From a virus, in IMG/VR virus record IMGVR_UViG_3300036834_000060, positions 1-35,982 of that record: a stretch of 35,982 bases of DNA, one strand, 5' to 3'. The notes below the pieces were generated by a model. That model had not been told where the DNA came from. It worked only from the letters and a program-made list of their open reading frames with translations, and searched no databases. Positions 25,773 through 32,694 of this stretch are shown here, one piece after another; within the stretch, counting starts at the first letter, position 1, and the number at the start of each line of letters is the position of its first letter. Both the position numbers and the translations under genes were made by a program.

Positions 25773-26037
25773 ATTTACGATTGTACTGGAATATATGACA
25801 AGGGTAAAGCTTCCAACTTCTGATACATTCATTCCAGGAAATAGGTCTGGTGATGTAATCGAAGCGGACAATATCGATGGTGCATGGGAATTAGCACGAA
25901 AGAAATATTATATTGATAATCCGGAAATAGATATACAGATTGTAGATATCGTACCTGGGAATGTAGAAGTTGTGACGCCTGAACCAAAACAACCAGAACA
26001 ACCAGAGCAAGCTGTTTCCGAAGATGTAAAGGACTGA
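25765..26037 (+). CDS. Hypothetical protein
   Basis: 90 residues, overlapping the preceding gene by 8 bases. The first 65 residues look folded (FTIVLEYMTRVKLPTSDTFI, then ELARKKYYIDNPEIDIQIVD), and the C-terminus is an acidic, Pro/Gln/Glu-rich tail (PKQPEQPEQAVSEDVKD). It directly precedes the endolysin by 4 bases. No family recognised. Confidence 0.5.
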   Translation: MSEFTIVLEYMTRVKLPTSDTFIPGNRSGDVIEADNIDGAWELARKKYYIDNPEIDIQIVDIVPGNVEVVTPEPKQPEQPEQAVSEDVKD

Positions 26038-26041
26038 AAAT

Positions 26042-26965
26042 ATGAAGATAGTCATATCATCCGGTCATGGTCTTCATATTCGCGGTGCCAGTGGCTATCT
26101 TGATGAGGTGGATGAAGCTAGAAAGGTTGTAGAAAAACTTGCTGAAAACTTACGTAGCATCAATGTAGATGTCACAACATTTCATGACGATACGTCGACT
26201 ACGCAGGATAAGAACCTAAAAACAATTGTAGATTTTCATAATTCACAAACACGTGACCTAGACGTATCAGTGCATTTCAACGCTTATAAGACCACGAGTA
26301 ATCCAATGGGGACGGAGGTTCTATATGTCACACAAGGGGACCTCGCGTCGGAAATTGCGCAAGCGATCTCGAAAGCGGGAGGGTTGCTTAACCGGGGTCC
26401 TAAGAAGCGCTCTGATCTTTATTTTCTCAATAATACCAATGAACCAGCCATCCTAATTGAAGTCTGCTTTGTTGATAGTTCTGCTGATGCAAATTTGTAT
26501 CGAGCGCATTTTCGAGCAATTTGTGCATCCATCGCAAATGTGGCTAGACCTACTGACCCAAATATCCAGGTCGATAATCCGGCACCTATACCGGGGAATC
26601 AGAAAGATATCACGGCGTCTGTATTTGGTGGTAAAGACGATTATAATACTTCTGCTTATGATCCTAACAAAGTTCTTAATGATACAGATCTGTATGTTGC
26701 GTTGCCAGATAAGTTTACTGAGGAGAGGCCTCAGGTCAAAGTATATAACCGGGAGACGGTAGCTTCGGCAGTAGCAGAGATCTTGGACGTAGGGCCGTGG
26801 AATACGGATGATCCATATTGGAGTAAAGGAACACGGCCACAGGCAGAATCCGGAACTGATATGTCAGGCCGCACAACGAATAACGCCGGGATAGATTTAT
26901 CCCCGGCACTCGCCAAGAAGCTTGGCATTGATGGAATGGGTACAGTGGACTGGGAATTCGTATGA
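26042..26965 (+). CDS. Endolysin: N-acetylmuramoyl-L-alanine amidase with C-terminal RlpA-like region
   Basis: 307 residues. Residues 1-170 match the Amidase_3 family, a zinc enzyme cutting the glycan-peptide link in peptidoglycan. Candidate zinc and catalytic residues are His9 (SSGHG), Glu22 or Glu25 (GYLDEVDEAR), His78 (VSVHFNAY) and Glu140 (ILIEVCFVD). A linker near 180 leads to a second domain, about 193-307, with ASVFGGKDDYNTSAYDP, LPDKFTEERPQVKVYN, VGPWNTDDPYW and AGIDLSPALAKKLGID, a pattern of double-psi beta-barrel (RlpA-like) proteins. No signal peptide is seen, so release would need a holin. The short gene after it may be coupled (ATGA). Confidence 0.8.
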   Translation: MKIVISSGHGLHIRGASGYLDEVDEARKVVEKLAENLRSINVDVTTFHDDTSTTQDKNLKTIVDFHNSQTRDLDVSVHFNAYKTTSNPMGTEVLYVTQGDLASEIAQAISKAGGLLNRGPKKRSDLYFLNNTNEPAILIEVCFVDSSADANLYRAHFRAICASIANVARPTDPNIQVDNPAPIPGNQKDITASVFGGKDDYNTSAYDPNKVLNDTDLYVALPDKFTEERPQVKVYNRETVASAVAEILDVGPWNTDDPYWSKGTRPQAESGTDMSGRTTNNAGIDLSPALAKKLGIDGMGTVDWEFV

Positions 26966-27168
26966 TTTTATTTTTGCTATTGATCCAGCTTACCGGGCCG
27001 GACGATCAGCGAATAGATCTCAATCCGGCAGATGTGGTCACTACGCGGATTCCGCGTGGTGACGAACATTTTGCCAAGGGAATAAAGTGTCTTATCCATA
27101 CTGTCGATGGAAAATTCATTGTCGTAAAAGAAGACTGCGCAACTGTTCGGCAACAGTTGGAAAAGTGA
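26962..27168 (+). CDS. Small FlbD-like hypothetical protein
   Basis: 68 residues, ATGA overlap with the endolysin. It starts with a short hydrophobic run (MILFLLLIQLTG), too short for a normal membrane helix. The rest, RIDLNPADVVTTR, a loop, then CLIHTVDGKFIVVKEDC, has the layout of FlbD-like small proteins (L-T x-N-G ... L-N-x-D-x-I ... V-x-L-x-x-G-x-K-Y-x-V-x-E). That likeness is structural pattern only. It is the last plus-strand gene and ends 3 bases from a minus-strand gene. Confidence 0.5.
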   Translation: MILFLLLIQLTGPDDQRIDLNPADVVTTRIPRGDEHFAKGIKCLIHTVDGKFIVVKEDCATVRQQLEK

Positions 27169-27171
27169 ATT

Positions 27172-27348
27172 TTATCTTACTTTCTTATCATAGCCAAACC
27201 GAGCTAGCTTCTTAATCTTAGGTGACTGAACATGCTGTTGCTTGCCTGATGGATTAGGAGTGCTGGGATTGACCCAAGGCTTTTTGTTCACCCAGAGTTG
27301 GTTAATGACACGCGAATGCATCGGAGCTAGTTGAAGAGGACTTGCCAT
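27172..27348 (-). CDS. Small basic protein, leftmost minus-strand gene
   Basis: 58 residues from ATG at 27348 down to TAA at 27172-27174. A consensus ribosome site (GGAGG) lies 7 bases upstream on the minus strand. The product is basic (SPKIKKLARFGYDKKVR at the C-terminus) and has a WVNKKPWVNPSTPNPSGKQQ middle. No family recognised. The 187-base gap to the next minus-strand gene (27349-27535) holds no gene or clear promoter that I could find. Confidence 0.6.
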   Translation of the reverse strand: MASPLQLAPMHSRVINQLWVNKKPWVNPSTPNPSGKQQHVQSPKIKKLARFGYDKKVR

Positions 27349-27535
27349 CGTATGCCTCCATTCTTTCTAAGTTTGCCGGTGTAAAGCCAAATTGCCCTTT
27401 GGACCTAAAATTCAAAGCCCCACAAATGGCCCGTGGTGCGTTATTTTTAGGGTAGCTGTAGGGTAGTAACCCCCCATGGTTCTGCCGCTGTACGGGCCTT
27501 GTAAATTTACCAATAAAAACAATAGGTTAACCATA

Positions 27536-28003
27536 TCAGTTAGTTCTAGTTACCGGGTAGAAATCCACAAACCTCCCCATGCTCAATCCACCCGGCAATA
27601 CCTCAAATTTATCAAGATGCGCTACTCCTTTCTCTCTGATAATCTTGGCTTGGCAATCGTACTTTTCGCCTGTTTTAAATTCGATATGCACAACGACCAT
27701 TTCAATTCTATCGGGATGATGCATGGGTCTAGTCGTAACTCCTTCAATGTATTCTGGCAGATAAGTGACCCATGCCTCTGCCGAGTAAATAACCATGTCT
27801 GGTTCAGATCTTTTAACTAATTCTTTGATACCTTCACTTAGCATTTCTTTATGTAGATCATTACGAAATTCTGCAATAAACGCTGAGCGCCTGTTATCTT
27901 TCACAAAGACAATCATGGGGTGAACAACATTCTGTTGATTGAACACATGCTCCATCAGCATAAGTTCTTGATCAACAAACTCGCGTGGTGTTAGCTCAGC
28001 CAT
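27536..28003 (-). CDS. Hypothetical early protein
   Basis: 155 residues from ATG 28003; a TTG at 28018 is open but lies further inside the next gene upstream. It overlaps the end of the HTH-like gene by 13 bases. It has a beta-rich core with alternating strands (HPMIVFVKDNRRSAFIAEFR, EMVVVHIEFKTGEKYDCQAK) and a helix (MLSEGIKELVKRSEPD). It may be cytosolic. I do not recognise it. An open frame on the opposite strand (27476-27820) is a shadow. Confidence 0.55.
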   Translation of the reverse strand: MAELTPREFVDQELMLMEHVFNQQNVVHPMIVFVKDNRRSAFIAEFRNDLHKEMLSEGIKELVKRSEPDMVIYSAEAWVTYLPEYIEGVTTRPMHHPDRIEMVVVHIEFKTGEKYDCQAKIIREKGVAHLDKFEVLPGGLSMGRFVDFYPVTRTN

Positions 28004-28209
28004 CCCAACTGTCGCCAATGGTTATACAGTAGACACGCGCCCTGCCCAGTCATACCAACAAGAGGCCCTATATCCCGCCACTGAAGTTTTTCTTCATCTC
28101 TTAGTCTTGCGATTTTTAACAGTCTGTCAGGGTTCCTCGGCTGGCCGTGTGGGTATCTAGTCACACGGCTTTTCTTTTTGGGTGGAGGTAGTTCTGCTAC
28201 ATCACTCAT
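27991..28209 (-). CDS. Small HTH-like protein
   Basis: 72 residues. The N-terminus is basic (PPPKKKSRVTRYPHGQPRNP); residues about 28-66 look like a helix-turn-helix: LLKIARLRDEEKLQWRDIGP, then LVGMTGQGACLLYNHW. A DNA-binding regulator is likely. AAGGA lies upstream on the minus strand, and the promoter at 28245-28273 reads into it. The promoter-proximal inverted repeat could be its own operator, which is inference. Confidence 0.55.
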   Translation of the reverse strand: MSDVAELPPPKKKSRVTRYPHGQPRNPDRLLKIARLRDEEKLQWRDIGPLVGMTGQGACLLYNHWRQLGWLS

Positions 28210-28218
28210 TGCTGCACA

Positions 28219-28236
28219 AATCCTTTACATAGGATT
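28219..28236 (-). promoter_or_regulatory. Inverted repeat downstream of the minus-strand promoter
   Basis: AATCCT (28219-28224) and AGGATT (28231-28236) form a perfect 6-bp inverted repeat with a 6-base spacer. It lies just downstream of the expected transcription start, where an operator would act, but also overlaps the ribosome site region of the HTH-like gene. Confidence 0.35.
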
Positions 28237-28244
28237 AACTATAC

Positions 28245-28273
28245 ATTATAACGGTTTACACAGCGGATTACAA
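28245..28273 (-). promoter_or_regulatory. Sigma70-like promoter, minus strand
   Basis: On the minus strand, TTGTAA (28273-28268), a 17-base spacer and a perfect TATAAT (28250-28245). It lies in the 88-base gap between the helicase gene and the HTH-like gene and would drive 28209 leftwards. This is the best promoter match in the window. Confidence 0.65.
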
Positions 28274-28297
28274 GGTATCACAATGAATGCTGATCTT

Positions 28298-29770
28298 TTA
28301 TATAAGCCACTCTTTAAATGTATCACCTTGCAGGGTGGACGCCATATTGATCTTCCTTCGAAGAACCTGAATTAATCTTTCATCAATAGTGCCTTTGGCA
28401 CGTAGATCTATATATGTGACATACTTGGTTTGACCTATCCGGTGTGCTCGGTCTTCTGACTGTTGCCGATCCTCATTATCAAATGAGTTTGCATAATAGA
28501 TCACTAGGTTGCAAGCGGTCCATGTATTCCCGAACTTGCCGACACTTTGATTACTCACAATAAACCTACACTTATCATCATTTTGTATTCGACTTCTAGC
28601 TATCAATCTTTCTTCTTGGCGAGTTTCACCCCAATAGCAAACCGTGCTGTCTTCACCGAACTCCTCTAATAATCGCTTTGCGATTTTGCGAAGAGCCTGA
28701 GGATATGGTGCCCAAATAATCGCCTTGCCAGCATGTTCATGCAAGATTTCAACCACTGCTTCTGTTCTATTTTCTGGAATATCATGGAGTACCCCATCCT
28801 CCTGACGGACATGACCACACAGAATATGTTGCATTTTTCCTAATTGATCAAGCTTCATACTAGCTGTCGCAAAGACATTATCAGCAAGTTGTGTGGTCGC
28901 TATATCTCTCATCTGATTGTAAGCTCGTTCTTGTTCCTTTGTTAGATCAACATCCCAGAACTTATAAATCTTGGGCAATAGGTCCAAGACTTCATCTTTG
29001 GTGACCCGATAGCTGGCCGCCATGATGAGCTTATTCAATTCATCTACATTACGAAATCCTACAACAACATGAGTATCCTTTAGCCTCTTGCCTTGTACCC
29101 GAAGCTTTGCCGGAGTGAAGTTTACCTTCTCCATTATGGCATAGCGATTCTTAAATCCCCAGAAGGAACGCTGCTTCAGTATCCGCCAATCAAGGAAATT
29201 ATATTGAGTGAAAAGGTCTAAGGGACTTTCTGGTGCTACCAGTCCTGATAAAATTCTGCGTGATACAAATCCATTAGAGATGTTAAGAATAAATTTCGTC
29301 CTTTCCGCTGATTCATGAGCAATGGTCGTGGATTCATCAACACAGCCGATAACTCTACGACCGTTAATGAATTTAGCTAAATACAGACGTGCAGGTCCTT
29401 TTCGATTAAGTGCTTCAATATTCATGCACAGGAATCGTGGACCATTGACACGTAGCAAACGATCTAATGTTCTTTGCTGAGTTAAATTACCGCCACTAAT
29501 CCATGGGGCGATATGAATTTTGCTTTTCCAATCTTCAGGAACCCATTTATCTAATTCCCCCGGCTCATCCTTAGTACCAATCCAATTCATATAGCAGCCT
29601 TTAGGAGCCAATACTACAAGATCATCTACTGACCCAAGTCCCACCCGACCCAACCAATCTTCGATAACAGGTCGTGATTTCCCGGTGCCTTGTTCCATGA
29701 TCAAGGCGTAGTTATCATTTTTCTGTAACAGCCCGAAGGCTGTTACTTGATGTTCGTATGGCTGGTCCAT
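28298..29770 (-). CDS. SNF2-type DNA helicase / translocase
   Basis: 490 residues. Motor motifs seen: Q-motif-like YEHQVTAF near residue 5-12; Walker A EQGTGKS at 26-32; LVVLAPKGCYMNW (motif Ia); motif II as VDES rather than DEAH; ILSGLVAPESPLDLFTQYNF (motif III region, usually S-G-T-P); and a C-terminal lobe with IIWAPYPQALRKI, SVGKFGNTWTACNLVIYYAN and QQSEDRAHRIGQ (motif VI). This is the SNF2 superfamily 2 design common in phage replication modules. Ribosome site AGAGG precedes ATG 29770. It lies 9 bases downstream of the small gene at 29780. Confidence 0.8.
   Translation of the reverse strand: MDQPYEHQVTAFGLLQKNDNYALIMEQGTGKSRPVIEDWLGRVGLGSVDDLVVLAPKGCYMNWIGTKDEPGELDKWVPEDWKSKIHIAPWISGGNLTQQRTLDRLLRVNGPRFLCMNIEALNRKGPARLYLAKFINGRRVIGCVDESTTIAHESAERTKFILNISNGFVSRRILSGLVAPESPLDLFTQYNFLDWRILKQRSFWGFKNRYAIMEKVNFTPAKLRVQGKRLKDTHVVVGFRNVDELNKLIMAASYRVTKDEVLDLLPKIYKFWDVDLTKEQERAYNQMRDIATTQLADNVFATASMKLDQLGKMQHILCGHVRQEDGVLHDIPENRTEAVVEILHEHAGKAIIWAPYPQALRKIAKRLLEEFGEDSTVCYWGETRQEERLIARSRIQNDDKCRFIVSNQSVGKFGNTWTACNLVIYYANSFDNEDRQQSEDRAHRIGQTKYVTYIDLRAKGTIDERLIQVLRRKINMASTLQGDTFKEWLI
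29725..29746 (-). other. Stable UUCG-loop hairpin near the helicase start
   Basis: In the minus-strand transcript a 9-bp stem (GTAACAGCC / GGCTGTTAC) closes a C(UUCG)G tetraloop, about 25 bases after the start codon. Such loops are exceptionally stable and could slow ribosomes or affect initiation. It also lies within codons for QVTAFGLLQ, so its origin may be coincidental. Confidence 0.4.
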
Positions 29771-29779
29771 TTAGACCTC

Positions 29780-29953
29780 TTACTCTTCTTCCTCTTCCTC
29801 TAACTTTTCCACGATACGCCGAAACGTTTCTGTCACTGATTTACTACCACTGACGTGACCATAAAGATCACGCCCTAAGCGTTTTGCTTTCTTCAAGTCC
29901 ATATGTTTCAGTAGGATCTTGGTAATTTGGTCAACAGTCTTCTGATTAGTCAC
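29780..29953 (-). CDS. Small acidic-tailed protein
   Basis: 57 residues from GTG 29953 to TAA 29780-29782; the GTG is preceded by a G-rich site (GGGGG about 6 bases upstream). It is mostly helical and charged: TVDQITKILLKHMDLKKAKR, then GRDLYGHVSGSKSVTETFRR and a run of six Glu at the end. It sits just upstream of the helicase in the same direction, suggesting co-expression. Function unknown. A tiny 16-codon frame upstream is not convincing. Confidence 0.55.
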   Translation of the reverse strand: MTNQKTVDQITKILLKHMDLKKAKRLGRDLYGHVSGSKSVTETFRRIVEKLEEEEEE

Positions 29954-30045
29954 TATGCCCCCATTTCATTTAAGCGGAGCGGGAAACCATCACACACGCG
30001 CATCGCGTGAGCCTAGACAGTTTTACGCACGAGGCAACCACTCCT

Positions 30046-30057
30046 ACCCGGCCGGGT
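30046..30057. other. 12-bp perfect palindrome
   Basis: ACCCGGCCGGGT lies 4 bases beyond the stop of the 30061-30402 gene, in a gap of about 107 bases. It is too short and lacks the T-run needed for a terminator; a protein-binding or restriction site is possible. Confidence 0.4.
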
Positions 30058-30060
30058 TCA

Positions 30061-30402
30061 CTATGCTCGCTTTTTCTTCTTAGTTGGATGTTCTGCAGCC
30101 CGCTTTTCTTGTTCTCGTGCATTCCATTTACGGGCGAATACTAGTTCCTCATCAACATTAATGCTACGATCTTTAACCCACTGCCGTTTATGACCAGTAG
30201 CATGAGCAATGGCCATGACGGTAGCATTTTGTGGCCTTTTCGTATCCCCGTGAAATAGGTTTTTGGGTGTCGATTTATGAAGACTAGCTAATTCTGCTAA
30301 AATTTCTAGTCTCTTATCTAGTCCTGCATCCTTAACCATAGTGCGGAGCTCGTCTACCACCGGGTCTTTATCGGTAAACCGATATGTGCGAAGCAAGGCC
30401 AT
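30061..30402 (-). CDS. HTH-like DNA-binding protein
   Basis: 113 residues, start sharing one base with the upstream stop (TAATG on the minus strand). Residues about 30-75 form a likely helix-turn-helix: EILAELASLHKSTPKNLFHG and TVMAIAHATGHKRQWV. The C-terminus is basic (PTKKKKRA). A phage regulator or nucleoid-type protein is plausible. Confidence 0.5.
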   Translation of the reverse strand: MALLRTYRFTDKDPVVDELRTMVKDAGLDKRLEILAELASLHKSTPKNLFHGDTKRPQNATVMAIAHATGHKRQWVKDRSINVDEELVFARKWNAREQEKRAAEHPTKKKKRA

Positions 30403-30833
30403 TATTCAGTTTCCTCCGCCATGTCGAGCTTCTTAAGGCCCTTGTTCAGAATGCGGTAGCCTTCGGCAGATTGTGACACTAGCCCCTCTTGTTTCAAGCC
30501 CCACATCAAGCCATTGTAGGTTGAAGCTTTATATCCAGCTTCCACCAATGCAGCCTTGAGGTCTTTGGCCATGGCTCGCTTGTGTGCGGCCAGATAAAAG
30601 AGTACAGCCGCCTTGCTGCCCATTCGCCCATGTGTATCCCTTCTCACACCTATGGGGTGAGGTGCTGGAAGTGCGAGCGGTTGCTGCGATGCTGGAAGTG
30701 CAGCAGGTTCTAGCTCCTGCCGCTTTGTGCCGGTAGCATGAATATCTACGGCGATATTGCGCTCCACCACATAAGCTAGGAGCTCTTTAGCATCGAGCTT
30801 GAATGCAAACGTAAACGACTTAATGGGCATCAT
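30402..30833 (-). CDS. Winged-helix-like protein
   Basis: 143 residues. Two adjacent ATG codons are possible starts (30833 and 30830); the second sits 6 bases after GGAG, the better spacing. Residues 40-60 are a Pro/Ala linker. Residues about 68-138 look like a winged helix: GRMGSKAAVLFYLAAHKRAM, LKAALVEAGYKASTYNGLMW and GLKQEGLVSQSAEGYRIL. It is read from the promoter at 30864-30892. A transcription regulator is likely. Confidence 0.55.
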   Translation of the reverse strand: MMPIKSFTFAFKLDAKELLAYVVERNIAVDIHATGTKRQELEPAALPASQQPLALPAPHPIGVRRDTHGRMGSKAAVLFYLAAHKRAMAKDLKAALVEAGYKASTYNGLMWGLKQEGLVSQSAEGYRILNKGLKKLDMAEETE

Positions 30834-30863
30834 TTCTCCTTTGAACCCTGTTGCCGGTAAAGT

Positions 30864-30892
30864 ATTTTACACAATTGTTTGCTGGAATGCAA
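30864..30892 (-). promoter_or_regulatory. Sigma70-like promoter, minus strand
   Basis: On the minus strand, TTGCAT (30892-30887), 17-base spacer, TAAAAT (30869-30864). It lies 31 bases before the start of the winged-helix gene. Its hexamers closely match the plus-strand promoter at 8423-8451 (TTGCAG, TAAAAT). Confidence 0.6.
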
Positions 30893-30906
30893 CTATGACT
30901 TTACAG

Positions 30907-31338
30907 TTACTCCCAGAATCTATCTTTTAGAGTCAGGACATTTGCAATCTCTTCATAGTTCCAACCGCTAGGTCCACCTGACCATTTCTTAGCGAATGTG
31001 CCACATAATCCATTCTCTTCTAATGCGATTGCTTGATCACCACGCATGAGCCAGAGTTCATCTACACCATTAAATTTTTGAGCTATGGGAATACGACGCA
31101 CGGCTATCCAAACGTTGCCACCATACCGGCAGCGACGCTCAAGCCACGCAGGTTGAAATTCTTGGAACTGTACGCTAAATTTTAGAGTTCGCTTAAACTC
31201 GACCCAACCCTGACAGCCGGTTGGAGTGCAGAACTCAGAGTCTGGAACGCCGCTGGCAGTCCCGGAAGTCTCAATGCTGGACCATTGCCACGCTCTGAAT
31301 TGATAACGAAATAGTGTTCTAAGGCCGCCATCTTTCAT
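30907..31338 (-). CDS. PD-(D/E)XK nuclease (VRR-NUC-like)
   Basis: 143 residues, overlapping the upstream exonuclease by 4 bases. The nuclease core is visible: GVPDSEF with Asp33, then WVEFKRT with Glu47 and Lys49, followed by VQFQEFQPAWLERRCRYGGN and VWIAVRR. This D ... E-x-K set with a Q-x-x-x-Q/F helix is typical of VRR-NUC and related phage nucleases, which cut branched or replicated DNA. It probably acts in replication or recombination. Confidence 0.65.
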   Translation of the reverse strand: MKDGGLRTLFRYQFRAWQWSSIETSGTASGVPDSEFCTPTGCQGWVEFKRTLKFSVQFQEFQPAWLERRCRYGGNVWIAVRRIPIAQKFNGVDELWLMRGDQAIALEENGLCGTFAKKWSGGPSGWNYEEIANVLTLKDRFWE

Positions 31339-32039
31339 GACTGCAAGATTGAGTCCAAAGTAAATTTCAAATCTGCATCAAGATTTGATTGTCCACGTAG
31401 CCACGCCAGATACTCCCTTGGAACTTGCGCAAAGGGAGTCCCCTTATGCTTCCCAAATGAAATGATATCAAGCTTCACTGGACCAGACATCTGGACTAGC
31501 TCTGCTGGTGTATGGAGGTTCAGCATCTTTAGCAGAATGCCGGTTGTCGTAGCAACATCATATAGAGCTTGATGAGGGGCTCTAGTTTTGACGGTCGGTG
31601 CGATCGACAAGTCTGGATCAACCTGTAGCCAATATCGTAGGACTTGGTTGGAATAGCCGGGAGCTTGCGGCCAAATTCTTTTTGCACATCTATAGGTGCA
31701 GATCCAATGATTGGTAATGAGCTCTGGTAAAAACTTAGAATCAAATTCAGAATTGTGAGCGACAAGAAGCGTATCTGGTGTCGCTATCTCTGATAACTTT
31801 CCAACAGCATCAGATCTTACAATAGCGAAAGGTGGTTTCAAACGTGATGATTGAATATGATGTGATGCCTGCGCCTTTGGACTTATAGGGCCATCGTATT
31901 GAATATAAGTTTCATAAGCAGATGTCGGCTTCCACTTCTCATCTATATTTTCAACGATCATCCATGCGAGCTCAAGAATTGTAGCACCTTGACTCGGTTC
32001 TAGGTCTGAAGTTTCTGTATCTAATACGATCAGCTTCAT
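31335..32039 (-). CDS. DnaQ-like 3'-5' exonuclease with DUF3820-like C-terminus
   Basis: 234 residues. The DEDDh exonuclease residues are in place: Asp7 and Glu9 (VLDTETSDL), Asp100 (AHNSEFDSKFL), His156 and Asp161 (PHQALYDVATT). The last ~35 residues (SFGKHKGTPFAQVPREYLAW) match the short DUF3820-type domain often joined to phage exonucleases. It lies just downstream of a terminator and is probably read from beyond it by read-through or an unseen promoter. A repair or proofreading role is likely, in addition to the polymerase's own exonuclease. Confidence 0.75.
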   Translation of the reverse strand: MKLIVLDTETSDLEPSQGATILELAWMIVENIDEKWKPTSAYETYIQYDGPISPKAQASHHIQSSRLKPPFAIVRSDAVGKLSEIATPDTLLVAHNSEFDSKFLPELITNHWICTYRCAKRIWPQAPGYSNQVLRYWLQVDPDLSIAPTVKTRAPHQALYDVATTTGILLKMLNLHTPAELVQMSGPVKLDIISFGKHKGTPFAQVPREYLAWLRGQSNLDADLKFTLDSILQS

Positions 32040-32054
32040 GGCTGCGGCCTAAAA

Positions 32055-32090
32055 AGAACCTCGTTAACTTTACCCAGTTAACGAGGTTCT
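32055..32090 (-). terminator. Rho-independent terminator, minus strand
   Basis: A perfect 15-bp stem (32055-32069 with 32076-32090) and a 6-base loop. On the minus strand the stem is followed by TTTTT, the classic layout. It ends the gene at 32099-32584 and separates it from the exonuclease gene. Confidence 0.85.
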
Positions 32091-32098
32091 GTGAAGAT

Positions 32099-32584
32099 TT
32101 AAGCTGCGGTAGCAGCGGGCTTCTCTTCCTTGGCCTTTGTCTTCTTTTCCTTGGGCGGCTCTGGCTCCGGAATTGGCACAACAGTTGGGCCGATATTGAT
32201 CAGTTTACGATTAGGATCAGTGTCCCACCGCAGATCGGCATACACCTGTCCCACCGTGCGCTTCCACGGCTCGCCAGCCATCTTGTCGATGTACTGCTTG
32301 ACCGTCATACCGGTCACATACTGGTCGAATCGCTCACCAGATGCACGAATCTTGGCTTTTGGTCTGAGGACCGTGATGAGATGGGCCTCATCAAACTTGG
32401 CAAGACGCGGTCTGGAAACACCGGTCTTTGACTTAGTCTTCTTCTTTTCACCCTCAGCTTCATCCTTGCCGTTGCCAGCCGTCTCAGCGGCCGCAGGCTG
32501 AGCAGCCGTTGGTGCAGCATGAACCACAGTGGGTTTCTGAACCGTGCCAGTAGCGGGCTGATTGGGATTCGTAGGGGTAGCCAT
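32099..32584 (-). CDS. Basic hypothetical protein with disordered ends
   Basis: 161 residues from ATG 32584, chosen because AAGGAGG lies 8 bases upstream; a longer frame starting at 32686 runs through the promoter region. Residues 1-65 are Ala/Pro/Lys-rich and probably disordered, and the last ~25 are Pro/Lys/Glu-rich (EPEPPKEKKTKAKEEKPAAT). The folded core (ITVLRPKAKIRASGERFDQY, VKQYIDKMAGEPWKRTVGQV) looks DNA- or protein-binding. It stands as its own unit with a terminator. No family recognised; high expression is suggested by the ribosome site. Confidence 0.6.
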   Translation of the reverse strand: MATPTNPNQPATGTVQKPTVVHAAPTAAQPAAAETAGNGKDEAEGEKKKTKSKTGVSRPRLAKFDEAHLITVLRPKAKIRASGERFDQYVTGMTVKQYIDKMAGEPWKRTVGQVYADLRWDTDPNRKLINIGPTVVPIPEPEPPKEKKTKAKEEKPAATAA

Positions 32585-32618
32585 ATCAATCCTCCTTTTG
32601 TTTTTAAACCGCATTGTC

Positions 32619-32647
32619 TGCTTAACATATGCTGGGACGAAATGCAA
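32619..32647 (-). promoter_or_regulatory. Possible promoter, minus strand
   Basis: On the minus strand TTGCAT (32647-32642), a 17-base spacer and TAAGCA (32624-32619) preceded by TG, an extended -10 pattern. A-tracts upstream (about 32655-32680) could be an UP element. The -10 match is poor, so this is weaker than the other promoters; the shared TTGCAT is the main support. Confidence 0.35.
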
Positions 32648-32694
32648 CCCCTGATGGAAAAAATGTTTTTTCTTTTTTAAAGTCATTTATGAAA

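Noticed and set aside
27349-27535. Search for a minus-strand promoter in the 187-base gene-free gap
   Set aside because: No pair of hexamers with 16-18-base spacing and no terminator hairpin could be supported; a 21-codon frame there lacks a ribosome site.
27476-27820. 114-residue plus-strand frame in the minus-strand module
   Set aside because: Antisense to the 155-residue gene and runs into the gene-free gap; no start signal.
29954-30045. Tiny 16- or 23-codon minus-strand frames upstream of the 57-residue gene
   Set aside because: Too short to judge and without convincing ribosome sites.
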